From positions 248,001 to 312,000 of the forward strand of contig CAVPDA010000014.1 in assembly GCA_963702495.1 (NCBI GenBank): DNA of 64,000 nucleotides, in the 5' to 3' direction. The notes under the pieces are model-generated. The model searched no databases, was not told where the DNA came from, and worked only from the letters and a program-made list of their open reading frames with translations. The first letter of the stretch is position 1; each line of letters starts with the position of its first letter. This stretch comes from CAVPDA01 sp963702495. Its GTDB lineage: Bacteria; Pseudomonadota; Gammaproteobacteria; Burkholderiales; Rhodocyclaceae. Shown piece after piece: positions 18,203 to 26,804 of the stretch. Both the position numbers and the translations under genes were made by a program.

Positions 18203-19578
18203 AAGAAAAATTCCTGATCGACGCGGCCTACTTCGTCGTCGCGATCCTGTTCATCCTCGGCCTGAAGAGCATGTCCTCGCCGGTCACGGCGCGGCGCGGC
18301 ATCATCTGGGCCGGCATCGGCATGGTGGTCGCCACCGCCGTCACCTTTCTCTGGCCCGGCATGGGCAATTTCACCCTGATCATCATCGCCATGGTCATCG
18401 GCGGCGGCATCGCCTGGTGGGGCGGCAAAGTGGTGAAGATGACCGACATGCCGCAGATGGTCGCCATCTACAACGGCATGGGCGGCGGCGCTGCGGCGGC
18501 CATCGCCGCGGTCGAGTTCGCCCGCGGCGAGATCCACAGTCCCGTGGTGGCGGCCCTCGCCACGCTCGGCGCGCTGATCGGCTCGATCGCCTTCTCCGGT
18601 TCCTGCGTCGCCTTCGCCAAACTGCAGGGCATCATGAAGAAGACCTTCCGCCTGCCGATGCAGAACGGGGTCAACGTCATCCTCGCCGGTGCGGCGATCC
18701 TGATCGGCGTCAGCATGGTGGTGTCGGGCCATCCGACGCCGGCGCAGGTGGTCACCTTCTTCCTCCTGTCGCTGGTGCTGGGCGCCATCATCACCATGCC
18801 CATCGGCGGCGCCGACATGCCGGTGGTGATCTCCCTGCTGAACGCCATGACCGGCCTGGCCGTCGGTTTCGAAGGCTTCGTGCTGGGCAATCCGGCGCTC
18901 ATTATCGCCGGCATCGTGGTCGGCGCCGCCGGCACGCTGCTGACCCAGTTGATGGCCAAGGCGATGAACCGGCCGATCACCAACATTTTGTTCACGCCCA
19001 TCACCGGCGAGGTGCAGGAGGGCGGCGCCCAGATCGCCGGCAGCATGAAGGAAGCCTCCGCCCTCGATGTCGCCTCGATGATGCTGTATGCGCAGAAAGT
19101 CTTCATCGTGCCCGGCTATGGCATGGCGGTGGCCCAGGCGCAGCACAAGGTGTGGGAGATGGCGGAACTGCTGGAGGCCGCGGGCGTGGAAGTCAAGTTC
19201 GCGATCCACCCGGTGGCGGGCCGCATGCCGGGCCACATGAACGTGCTGCTGGCGGAAGCCGGCGTGCCGTATGACAAGATCTTCGACCTGGAAGAGATCA
19301 ACGCCGAGTTCGACCAGGCCGACGTCGCGCTGGTGATCGGCGCCAACGACGTGGTGAATCCGGTGGCGCGCACCGACAAGTCGAGTCCGATCTACGGCAT
19401 GCCCATCCTCAACGCCGACCATGCGCACAACGTCATCTGCATCAAGCGCGGCAAGGGCGCCGGCTACTCCGGCATCGAGAACGCCCTGTTCTACGGCGAG
19501 AACACGCGCATGCTCTACGGCAGCGCGCAGCAGGCGATCAGCCAGGTGATTCAGAACATCAAGTCGATGGCGGAGTAA
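18199..19578 (+). CDS. pntB: NAD(P) transhydrogenase subunit beta (PntB)
   Basis: This 459-residue subunit supplies most of the proton-translocating membrane helices (about residues 1-270) and the C-terminal NADP(H)-binding domain III. Domain III carries the fingerprint VPGYGMAVAQAQHKVWEM near residues 305-320, plus GANDVVNPVAR and the end motif RMLYGSAQQAISQVIQ. Length and motifs match PntB of proteobacteria. It is the last gene of the operon. A pair of hairpins follows before the convergent reductase gene, which may itself use the NADPH pool made by this enzyme. Confidence 0.95.
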   Translation: MKEKFLIDAAYFVVAILFILGLKSMSSPVTARRGIIWAGIGMVVATAVTFLWPGMGNFTLIIIAMVIGGGIAWWGGKVVKMTDMPQMVAIYNGMGGGAAAAIAAVEFARGEIHSPVVAALATLGALIGSIAFSGSCVAFAKLQGIMKKTFRLPMQNGVNVILAGAAILIGVSMVVSGHPTPAQVVTFFLLSLVLGAIITMPIGGADMPVVISLLNAMTGLAVGFEGFVLGNPALIIAGIVVGAAGTLLTQLMAKAMNRPITNILFTPITGEVQEGGAQIAGSMKEASALDVASMMLYAQKVFIVPGYGMAVAQAQHKVWEMAELLEAAGVEVKFAIHPVAGRMPGHMNVLLAEAGVPYDKIFDLEEINAEFDQADVALVIGANDVVNPVARTDKSSPIYGMPILNADHAHNVICIKRGKGAGYSGIENALFYGENTRMLYGSAQQAISQVIQNIKSMAE

Positions 19579-19599
19579 CGGCCGACTTGTAACAGCGCT

Positions 19600-19656
19600 A
19601 GGGCTGCGCCCTTCTGCGCTTACGCAAGGGCCGGGCAGCGGGCTCGCTCCCGCTGC
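19600..19656. terminator. Two hairpins between convergent pntB and fpr
   Basis: AGGGC-TGC-GCCCT (19600-19612) is followed by TTCTG. The stronger GCAGCGGG-CTCGCT-CCCGCTGC spans 19635-19656 and touches the fpr stop codon. The position between convergent genes fits bidirectional termination; neither has a long T-run. Confidence 0.5.
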
Positions 19657-20402
19657 TACCAGTAGTTCTCCACGCTGATCTGGCCGGGCTCGCGCCGGCG
19701 ATGTTTCTTCAGCCCTCGGGCCAGCAGGGCACCGGTGGTGTCCTCCACCATCTGCGGATTGCCGCACAACATCACCTGGCTCGACTGCGCGTCGAGCGCG
19801 ATGCCTGCACGCGCCTCCAGACGGCCGTCGCCGATGGCCTGGGGAATTCGTCCGCTCAAGGCGCATTCCGTCTCCTCGCGGCTGACGAACGGCACATAGA
19901 CGAAGCGGTCGGGATGAGCCTGCCCGATCTCGCGCACCGTTTCCGGGTAGATCAGTTCCCGCGCGTAACGCACGGCGTGGACCAGCACCACCCGCTCGAA
20001 GCGCTCCCAGGGCAGCGCCGTCTTGAGGATGGACAGGAAAGGCCCGATGCCGGTCCCCGTCGCCATGAGCCACAGATGGGCCGCGTCCGGCACCTCGCGC
20101 AGAACGAGGAAGCCGTTGGCGCGCGGCGCCACCCAGATGCGCGCATCGGGCTCCAGTGAGGCGAGCTGCGCACTCAGCGGACCGCCGGGAACGACGACGA
20201 AGGTGAAATCGAGGGGTTGTTCGTCGGGGGAATTCACCAGCGAATAAGGACGCCCGACCACCTCGCCGTCGATTTCCAGTCCCAGCTTGGTGAACTGTCC
20301 GGCCTGGAACGGCTCGATGTCAGCGGCAATGCGCAGCGAGAACAGGTTGTCGGTCCAGGCGACTTTGCCGAGCACTCGGCCTTCGGTCCATTGCTGCGCC
20401 AT
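19656..20402 (-). CDS. fpr: Ferredoxin--NADP reductase (Fpr type)
   Basis: This FAD-containing cytosolic reductase (248 residues) exchanges electrons between NADPH and ferredoxin or flavodoxin. The FAD motif GRPYSLVNSP (RxYS type) is near residue 50. The NADP-binding segment LMATGTGIGPFLSIL is near 105-120, and MLCGNPQMVEDT lies near the C-terminus, which ends in the characteristic aromatic tail VENYW. An in-frame TTG lies five codons upstream, but ATG 20402 is the natural start (MAQQWTEGRVLGK). The gene is convergent with pntB. The most likely roles are redox balance and oxidative-stress defence. Confidence 0.9.
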   Translation of the reverse strand: MAQQWTEGRVLGKVAWTDNLFSLRIAADIEPFQAGQFTKLGLEIDGEVVGRPYSLVNSPDEQPLDFTFVVVPGGPLSAQLASLEPDARIWVAPRANGFLVLREVPDAAHLWLMATGTGIGPFLSILKTALPWERFERVVLVHAVRYARELIYPETVREIGQAHPDRFVYVPFVSREETECALSGRIPQAIGDGRLEARAGIALDAQSSQVMLCGNPQMVEDTTGALLARGLKKHRRREPGQISVENYW

Positions 20403-20468
20403 CGCGTCATTCCGCAAAAAAGATACTTTGAATACGACCCCCGTCCGGGGTAGAGGTTCCGATGCCGC

Positions 20469-20487
20469 GCGCCCGGGTCCCGGGCGC
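20469..20487 (-). terminator. Hairpin downstream of the GGDEF-EAL gene
   Basis: GCGCCCGG-GTC-CCGGGCGC is a perfect 8-bp stem lying 21 bases past the stop of the minus-strand PAS-GGDEF-EAL gene and ahead of fpr. No clear T-run follows. Confidence 0.45.
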
Positions 20488-20507
20488 AGGAATGAACGGA
20501 CCGCCGC

Positions 20508-23036
20508 TTACAGGGCGAACTGTTTGCCGCTGCGGATCAGGTCGTGCAGATCGTCGGGGGGGACCGGCCGGCTGAACAGGTAGCCCTGCACTTCCTCGCC
20601 GCCGTGCTCGCGCAGGAACTTGAACTGTTCCACCGTCTCCACACCTTCGGCGAGGGTTTGCAGGCGCAGACTGTGGGCCATGCTGATGATGGCCTGGATG
20701 ATCGCTTCCGAGTCGGAGTTGCGGCCGATGTCGCGCACGAAGGATTGATCGATCTTGAGGCGGTCGATGGGGAAGCGCTTGAGGTAGGACAGGGACGAGT
20801 AACCGGTGCCGAAATCGTCGATCGCCAGTCCGACCCCCACCTCGTGCACGGCGAGCAGCTTGGCGATGACGGCGTCGGCATCATGCATCACCACCGACTC
20901 GGTGAGTTCCAGTTCCAGCAAGCTGGGTTCGATGCCCGTCTGGTCGATCGTGTCGGTGATGAGTTCGACGAAATCGCGGTGCCGAAACTGCAGCGCCGAC
21001 ACGTTGATTGCCACACGCAACGGTGCGCTCAGCACTTCGCGCCAGGTGGCGGCCTGGGCGCAGGCCTGGTGCAGCACCCAGGTGCTGATGGGAACGATCA
21101 GCCCCGATTCCTCGGCAACCGGAATGAACTGGGCCGGACTGACCATTCCCAGGTCGGGATGGCGCCAGCGGATCAGCGCTTCCGCGCCCGTAATGCGCCC
21201 GCTTGCGACGTCGATCTGCGGCTGATAGTGGAGCACGAACTCCTGGTTATCCAGCGCCCGCCGCAGGCTGGTTTCGAAGGCGAGGTGCTCGAATGCCGAT
21301 TCGTTCATCTCCTGGGCGAAGAACTGGTAGTTGTTGCGTCCGGCATTCTTCGCCTGATACATGGCGATGTCGGCATTCTTGAGCAGCGCCTCGATGTTGT
21401 TGCCGTCGTCCGGGTAGATGCTGATGCCGATGCTCGGGCTCATGTGGATCTCGTGCCCATGCACCTCCATCGCCCGCCCCATCGCCTTGATGATCTTCTG
21501 CGCCACGTGGGCGGCGTCATGGATCATGTCCAGGTCGCTGATGATGGCGATGAATTCGTCGCCCCCCTGTCGCGCGACGAAGTCCGCCTGGCGCAGGCAG
21601 CCGCGCAGGCGATGCGCGGTCTGCTGCAGGACGGAGTCGCCGGCGGAATGGCCGAGCGTGTCATTCACCTTCTTGAAGCGGTCGAGATCGAGGAACAGCA
21701 CGCCGACGCGGCGATGACTGCGCTTGGCCTGGGCGATCGCCAGCGTGAAGCGGTCCTGCAGCAGCGTGCGGTTGGGCAGACCGGTCAGTGGGTCGTAATG
21801 CGCGAGGTACTCGATGCGGGCTTCCGCCGCCTTGCGTTCGGAGATGTCGCTGAACATGCCGACGTACTGGACGATTTCGCCGCGGCTGTTCTTCACCGCG
21901 CTCACGGTCAGCCATTCGGGATACACTTCGCCGTTCTTGCGCCGGTTCCAGATCTCGCCCTGCCAGTGGCCCTGGTTGCGGATCCCGCCCCACATCGCCT
22001 CGAAGAACGCCCGATCGTGGCGGCCAGAGGAGAGGAGCCGGGGATTCCTGCCGATGACTTCGTCGCGACCATATCCCGTGATGCGCGTGAATGCCGGATT
22101 TACCGCGACAATGTGACCTTCGGCGTCGGTGACGGCGATGGCCTGGTTGCTCGCTTCGAACAGTTCGGTCGACAGGCTGAAATGGTGCGCCGTCATCTGT
22201 TTGACGTGCGGGTCGTGGACCAGCAGCAGTTCGGTCCGGTCGTCGTCGCTGCTCAGAAGCCGGCTCGTGATCTCCACCTCGATGGTCGAGCCGTCCTTGC
22301 GCCGGTGCCGCCACAGCCCGCCCTGCTCGTGCTCCTTCGGTGCCGAATGCTGCGCCCTGCGGTCGGGGCGACTTTCGGCGAGTTGCGGATGGCGTGACGT
22401 GCCATCGGGCTGGCGGTCGGCGGGTCGCAGGTCGGCCAATGTCATGCCTTCGAACTCGTGCCTGCCATAGCCGTATTCCTCGATCGCGGCGTCGTTCACC
22501 GCGATGATTCGCAGCGAGTTCCGCTCGCAGACCAGGGCCGGGGAAGGGCTGGACTCGAAGGCGCGGCGGAACCGGATATCGGCGCTGTCGCCGGGGTTCT
22601 CCGGCCGTCCCTCCTCGCTTTCGCGCAGCGTCAGCAGGACGCGGCTGGGGTCGCCGAAACTGGACAGCGAGAACGCCACCGGCACCGGCTTGGCACCGCG
22701 CAGGACGGCCCCCTTGCCGCGGGTGCGGCCGTCGCGCAGCAGTGCCGCGCGCGCGCGGTCGTAGTCCACACCGGGTTGCAGGAAATCGGCGATGCGGGCG
22801 CCTACCACCTCGTCGCGGGGCCGGCCGACGATGGCGCAGGCAGCGGCGTTGGCTTCCGCGATCACATCATCGTCGCGCAGTAGGACGATGGCGTCGGGCA
22901 GGGCGTCGAACAGTGCGCGAGACAGCGCCGGGGCAAGCGGCGCCGCCTTCGGGGGCGATGCCGTGGGAGACGCGGAGGATGGGTTTTCGCCGCTGGCGTC
23001 CGTCCGCCGGACCGGCCGCGGACTCTCGTGGCTCAT
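20508..23036 (-). CDS. PAS-PAS-PAS-GGDEF-EAL cyclic-di-GMP turnover protein
   Basis: This 842-residue cytosolic signalling protein can in principle both make and break cyclic-di-GMP. Three PAS domains are recognisable (about residues 40-140, 155-275 and 283-400; the last ends in a PAC-like GEIVQYVGMFSDIS). The GGDEF domain has an intact catalytic motif (RQGGDEFIAI, near residue 490) and an RxxD inhibitory site (RQAD) five residues before it, so feedback inhibition is likely. The EAL domain has GAEALIRWRHP near residue 617 and later DDFGTGYSSLSYLKRFPID and ETVEQF motifs, suggesting an active phosphodiesterase. There are no transmembrane segments, so the PAS domains must sense an internal signal (redox, haem or flavin are possibilities). 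Which activity dominates cannot be told from sequence. Confidence 0.93.
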   Translation of the reverse strand: MSHESPRPVRRTDASGENPSSASPTASPPKAAPLAPALSRALFDALPDAIVLLRDDDVIAEANAAACAIVGRPRDEVVGARIADFLQPGVDYDRARAALLRDGRTRGKGAVLRGAKPVPVAFSLSSFGDPSRVLLTLRESEEGRPENPGDSADIRFRRAFESSPSPALVCERNSLRIIAVNDAAIEEYGYGRHEFEGMTLADLRPADRQPDGTSRHPQLAESRPDRRAQHSAPKEHEQGGLWRHRRKDGSTIEVEITSRLLSSDDDRTELLLVHDPHVKQMTAHHFSLSTELFEASNQAIAVTDAEGHIVAVNPAFTRITGYGRDEVIGRNPRLLSSGRHDRAFFEAMWGGIRNQGHWQGEIWNRRKNGEVYPEWLTVSAVKNSRGEIVQYVGMFSDISERKAAEARIEYLAHYDPLTGLPNRTLLQDRFTLAIAQAKRSHRRVGVLFLDLDRFKKVNDTLGHSAGDSVLQQTAHRLRGCLRQADFVARQGGDEFIAIISDLDMIHDAAHVAQKIIKAMGRAMEVHGHEIHMSPSIGISIYPDDGNNIEALLKNADIAMYQAKNAGRNNYQFFAQEMNESAFEHLAFETSLRRALDNQEFVLHYQPQIDVASGRITGAEALIRWRHPDLGMVSPAQFIPVAEESGLIVPISTWVLHQACAQAATWREVLSAPLRVAINVSALQFRHRDFVELITDTIDQTGIEPSLLELELTESVVMHDADAVIAKLLAVHEVGVGLAIDDFGTGYSSLSYLKRFPIDRLKIDQSFVRDIGRNSDSEAIIQAIISMAHSLRLQTLAEGVETVEQFKFLREHGGEEVQGYLFSRPVPPDDLHDLIRSGKQFAL

Positions 23037-23148
23037 GAAGTCAGGGCTTTACGCAGGCGGAATGGCCTGTCAAGGCGGGTTATCGGCGGTTCCCGACCGA
23101 ACATTAAGCCGCGGCACCCGTGCGGCGGCTCGATGCCGGGCGACCGGA

Positions 23149-24600
23149 TCACTCGCTCTTCTTCGGCAGCCCGCCCAGCAGTGCGGCAATCTGCCGCCGC
23201 GGTTTGTGCCCCGGTCTGGGCGGGATCGGCAGTGGCGGCTCGATGAAGCTGTCCGGCGCGGGCTCGTAGGGCTTGCGCCAGTCGAAATCCGGCGTCGCAC
23301 CGGGACGCGCCGGGGTGGAACGAGCGGCGGCCGGCGGCGGACCGCGACGGGGTTCGCGGCCGGGCTTGGCGCCGCGCGGGGCCGGCACGGGCGGCGTGCT
23401 GCCGTGTCTGTCCGAACGGCCGCGCTTGCCCCGTTCCAGCGGCTGCTGGAATTCGGCGCCGGCCTCGAAGCCTTCCAGCTTCACCTGATCGAGGGTGCGC
23501 TTGAGCAGTTTTTCGATCTCTGCCAGCCGGCCGCGCTCCTCCGCGCAGACCAGCGATACGGCGGTGCCGCTCTTGCCGGCGCGGCCGGTGCGGCCGATGC
23601 GGTGAATGTAGTCCTCGGGCGTGTGCGGCAGTTCGAAATTGATGACGTGGGGCAGGTCCTCGACATCCAGTCCGCGGGCCGCGACATCGGTCGCCACCAA
23701 CACGCTCACCCGGCCGGCCTTGAACGCCTCCAACGCCTCGGTACGCTGCTGCTGGCTCTTGTCACCGTGAATGGCGTCGGCCGCGATGCCCAGCCGCGCC
23801 AGATAGTGGGCCAGGCGGCTGGCGCCGAACTTGGTGGCGACGAACACCAGGACCTGGCCCAGGTTCTGGCTCTTGATCAGATGCGCCAGGAGTTGGCGCT
23901 TGAGATCCTGCGCCACCGGATGCATGCGGTGGGTGATGTTGTCCGCCGCCGCATTGCGCCGCGCCACCTCGATCAACTGCGGATTGCGCAGCATGCTGTC
24001 GGCCAGCCGCTTGATCTCCTCCGAGAAGGTGGCAGAAAACAGCAGGCTCTGCCGTTCCTTGGGCAGCAGGGCGAGGATGCGCTTGACGTCGGGGATGAAG
24101 CCCATGTCCAGCATGCGGTCCGCCTCGTCCAGCACCAGGACCTCCACGGCGCCGAAATTCACCGTCTTCTGCTCGACATGGTCCAGCAGCCGTCCCGGCG
24201 TCGCCACCACGATCTCACGCCCGAGGCGCAACTGCTCCATCTGGGCTCGCATGTCCACGCCGCCATAGATCACGACGCTGCGCAGCGCCAGGTGCTTGCT
24301 GTAGGTGACCACGCTCTCGTGCACCTGCATCGCCAGTTCGCGCGTCGGCGTGAGGATCAGGGCACGGACCGGATGGCGCGCCGGGGACGGGCTGGTGTTG
24401 GCGTGGCGCGACAGGCGCTGCAGCAGCGGAAGGGTGAAGCCGGCGGTCTTGCCGGTGCCGGTCTGGGCGCCGCCCATCACGTCCTTGCCGGCGAGGATGA
24501 TGGGGATGGCCTGGGTCTGGATGGGGGTGGGTTCGGTGTAGCCGGCGTCTGTAACGGCTTTCAACAATTCAGGCATCAGCCCGAGGTCGGCGAAGGACAT
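23149..24600 (-). CDS. rhlE: DEAD-box ATP-dependent RNA helicase, RhlE-like
   Basis: This RNA helicase of 483 residues is probably involved in ribosome assembly or RNA decay. All core motifs are visible: Q motif (GYTEPTPIQTQAIP), AQTGTGKT near residue 45, PTRELA, VLDEADRMLD near 157, SATF near 188, and ARGLDV and HRIGRTGRAG near 337. The tail after about residue 385 is basic and proline-rich (GKRGRSDRHGS, REPRRGPPPAAARSTP), typical of RhlE. The open frame continues far upstream through other genes, but ATG 24600 (MSFADLGLMPELL) with AGGAG ten bases before it is clearly the start. A consensus -10 element lies about 140 bases upstream. Confidence 0.93.
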   Translation of the reverse strand: MSFADLGLMPELLKAVTDAGYTEPTPIQTQAIPIILAGKDVMGGAQTGTGKTAGFTLPLLQRLSRHANTSPSPARHPVRALILTPTRELAMQVHESVVTYSKHLALRSVVIYGGVDMRAQMEQLRLGREIVVATPGRLLDHVEQKTVNFGAVEVLVLDEADRMLDMGFIPDVKRILALLPKERQSLLFSATFSEEIKRLADSMLRNPQLIEVARRNAAADNITHRMHPVAQDLKRQLLAHLIKSQNLGQVLVFVATKFGASRLAHYLARLGIAADAIHGDKSQQQRTEALEAFKAGRVSVLVATDVAARGLDVEDLPHVINFELPHTPEDYIHRIGRTGRAGKSGTAVSLVCAEERGRLAEIEKLLKRTLDQVKLEGFEAGAEFQQPLERGKRGRSDRHGSTPPVPAPRGAKPGREPRRGPPPAAARSTPARPGATPDFDWRKPYEPAPDSFIEPPLPIPPRPGHKPRRQIAALLGGLPKKSE

Positions 24601-24736
24601 GCAAGAGACTCCTGATTCGGCCTGCTGCGCAATGCGCAGTACCGGTTCAGGCAGCGAAAACGTTTCGGGGTTCCACGGCCCGGACGGGCCGATGAGGCAT
24701 GCAACGCTAACCGGCGGGGCGGCTGCAATGGCACCC

Positions 24737-24742
24737 ATTATA
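24737..24742 (-). promoter_or_regulatory. Consensus -10 box upstream of rhlE
   Basis: A perfect TATAAT on the minus strand lies about 137 bases before the rhlE start. No strong -35 was found 16-18 bases upstream. If used, it gives a 5' leader of roughly 130 bases for the helicase mRNA. Confidence 0.45.
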
Positions 24743-24779
24743 GCGCGCTGGCAGGAAAATCCGGCGCCATCGTGCATTG

Positions 24780-25868
24780 TCACGCCTGGCGTCTGGCATA
24801 GACGGTGACTTCCTCGCGGTCGTGATAGAGCTGCTTGATGCGCAGGATCGCGCGCTGACCCGCGGCGTGCAGCCGCTGTTCGATGAGGCCGCGGCAGCGA
24901 TCGACTTCCTCCAGCCGCTTCTTCATCGGCAGCTTGAGATTGAAGAGGGCATGTCGTGCCTGCCCCCGGGCCAGCCAGTCGGCCACCAGCACGGCGATGC
25001 GCGCGGGCTGGGCCGCCATGTCGCACAGCAGCCAATCGACCGGCCGGCGCGGCCGCCAGGTGAAGCCGTCGCTGCGCAGGTGTTCCACCATGCCGGTGGC
25101 CATCACGCTCGGCGCGATGCTGCCGTTGTCGATGGCGGTGACATGGAGGCCGCGGCTCGCCAGCTGCCAGGTCCAGCCGCCGGGCGCGGCCCCGAGATCG
25201 ACGGCGCGCATGCCGGGCCGCAGCAAGGCCGTGCGCTCGTCGTCCTCGAGCAGGGTGAGCAGGGCTTCGGCCAGCTTCAGGGTGGAGCGGCTGGGCGCGT
25301 CGCGCGGCATCCTCAGCCGCGGGATGCCCATCGGCCAGCCGGAACGGTTTGCGGGTAGCGAAATGCCGACGTGGGCATCGCGGGAGGCGGCGAAGAAGAC
25401 ATGCAGGCTGGGGGCGTTCGCGCTCTCCGCGAGCAGCAACCCTGCCTCGTTCAGTGCACCGTTCAGGCGGCCGGCGAGACGGCGGCACAGGGTGGACAAG
25501 GCCTTTCCCTCGTTGGTGTCAGCCGTCTCCAGCAAGACTTCGGAAAAGGGCATTCCGAGCTGCGCGGCGGCCCGGGCAATGGGTGCGATGCGGTTTCCCG
25601 CAGGAAGATTGTCGAGATGCCGCGCGCCGAAGACGAGTTGCCGCGCGAACGCCAGGTCGCGCAGGCGCAGCGCGCGATCGACGGCGGCCAGGGGTGCCGG
25701 CGGATCGAAGCGAAAGACGGCGCAGGCCTCCGGCGCGGCTGCGGCGACGTGGCCGGACAAGCGATGCGCGGCGGCCCGCGCTGCGATCTCGGCAGCGCAC
25801 TCGCCCTCGAAGCCGGCGCGGCAATAGCCGAGCACGAGGGGGATGCGGATATCGGACTGGGTGCGCAT
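24780..25868 (-). CDS. rlmM: 23S rRNA (cytidine-2'-O)-methyltransferase RlmM
   Basis: This SAM-dependent enzyme methylates the 2'-O of a cytidine in 23S rRNA (C2498 in E. coli numbering). The 362-residue protein has an N-terminal THUMP-like region and a C-terminal Rossmann methyltransferase domain. The SAM-binding motif is RAVDLGAAPGGWTWQLASRG (about residues 220-240); VDWLLCDMAAQPAR and HALFNLKLPMKKR carry the aspartate and lysine of the K-D-K-E 2'-O-methyltransferase signature. ATG 25868 overlaps the stop of the upstream hydrolase (TGATG), so the two are probably co-translated. It ends 180 bases before rhlE, another rRNA-related gene on the same strand. Confidence 0.93.
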   Translation of the reverse strand: MRTQSDIRIPLVLGYCRAGFEGECAAEIAARAAAHRLSGHVAAAAPEACAVFRFDPPAPLAAVDRALRLRDLAFARQLVFGARHLDNLPAGNRIAPIARAAAQLGMPFSEVLLETADTNEGKALSTLCRRLAGRLNGALNEAGLLLAESANAPSLHVFFAASRDAHVGISLPANRSGWPMGIPRLRMPRDAPSRSTLKLAEALLTLLEDDERTALLRPGMRAVDLGAAPGGWTWQLASRGLHVTAIDNGSIAPSVMATGMVEHLRSDGFTWRPRRPVDWLLCDMAAQPARIAVLVADWLARGQARHALFNLKLPMKKRLEEVDRCRGLIEQRLHAAGQRAILRIKQLYHDREEVTVYARRQA

Positions 25869-26719
25869 CAGGCGGCGTGCAGCATCTCCAGTGCGGCTTC
25901 GAACAGGCCACTGCCCCGGGCGCCCAGTTGCTCGACCGCCGTCAGGTGATTGCAACCGGGCAGCGGCACATCGCGCACGAAGCATTCCGGCCAGGCTGCG
26001 GCGATGAGCCGGTTCTGGCGCCGGAATTCGTCGCTCTCCCGCTCGCCGACAGCGGTGTAGAAGCGGGTCGCGCTGCGCGGCCGATAGCGCAGCGGGCTGA
26101 CCTGGCGCGCGCCCTCCGCATCGAGCCGCAGGTCGTCCTTGAGAAACGGGGCAGCGACAAGCGGCTCCAGGTCGTAGATGCCGCTGACCAGCAGCGCGCC
26201 GCGCAGCAGATCCGGCGGCAGGTCGTGGGCGTAGGTCGGCCACTCGGCGGCGAGCATCATCGCGGCCAGCTGGGCGCCGGCGGAGTGGCCGGCGGCGTAA
26301 ATGCGATTCGGATCGACGCCGAATCCCATGCAATTTCGCCACGCCCAGGCGCAGGCGCGCAGCGTCTGGCGCACGATGTCCGGGAGCGCGACCTGCGGTG
26401 CCAGGCCATAATTGACGAGTGCGACCGAAACGCCGGCATCGACGAACGCCGGCGCCAGAAAGGCGAAATCCCGCTTGTCGAGGGAGCGCCAATAGCCGCC
26501 GTGGAGGAAAAGGAGCAACGGTGCACGCCCGGCCTCGGCGGGAAAGATGTCCAGGGTTTCCGCCGGCGACGGCCCGTAGTAGTAATCGGGATCGCAACGC
26601 AGCCGACTGCGCGCTGCGTCGGAGCGGGTGCGCCAGCGCTCGAAGATCTGCGGGTGCTCGGGTATGGCGGCGCGGGCGTTGTACTGGCGGTCGGCATCTT
26701 CGGCTGTCAGGTCGGTCAT
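25868..26719 (-). CDS. Alpha/beta hydrolase, kynurenine formamidase-like
   Basis: This 283-residue cytosolic serine hydrolase shows the oxyanion motif LFLHGGYW (HGGxW, as in the arylformamidase/BD-FAE group), the nucleophile elbow GHSAGAQ near residue 145, and a histidine in GCNHLTAVEQL near the C-terminus. The N-terminus DRQYNARAAIPEHPQIFERW is shared by a large group of uncharacterised bacterial proteins. Formamidase or carboxylesterase activity is plausible, and formamidase would connect to the nearby anthranilate pathway, but the gene is not in that operon. ATG 26719 lies 86 bases from the divergent tas gene; the stop overlaps rlmM by one base. Confidence 0.78.
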   Translation of the reverse strand: MTDLTAEDADRQYNARAAIPEHPQIFERWRTRSDAARSRLRCDPDYYYGPSPAETLDIFPAEAGRAPLLLFLHGGYWRSLDKRDFAFLAPAFVDAGVSVALVNYGLAPQVALPDIVRQTLRACAWAWRNCMGFGVDPNRIYAAGHSAGAQLAAMMLAAEWPTYAHDLPPDLLRGALLVSGIYDLEPLVAAPFLKDDLRLDAEGARQVSPLRYRPRSATRFYTAVGERESDEFRRQNRLIAAAWPECFVRDVPLPGCNHLTAVEQLGARGSGLFEAALEMLHAA

Positions 26720-26804
26720 GATCGTTCGCTCTGGCCTCCCGCGGGGAGAAGGAGCAGGCCGGAATAGAATAGCGAGGTCGGGGGGCGCATAGAAGAGGAC
26801 GGAA

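Noticed and set aside
23149..25488. 779-codon frame suggesting an extended DEAD-box helicase
   Set aside because: The helicase starts at ATG 24600 with AGGAG; the upstream extension is the shadow of rlmM.
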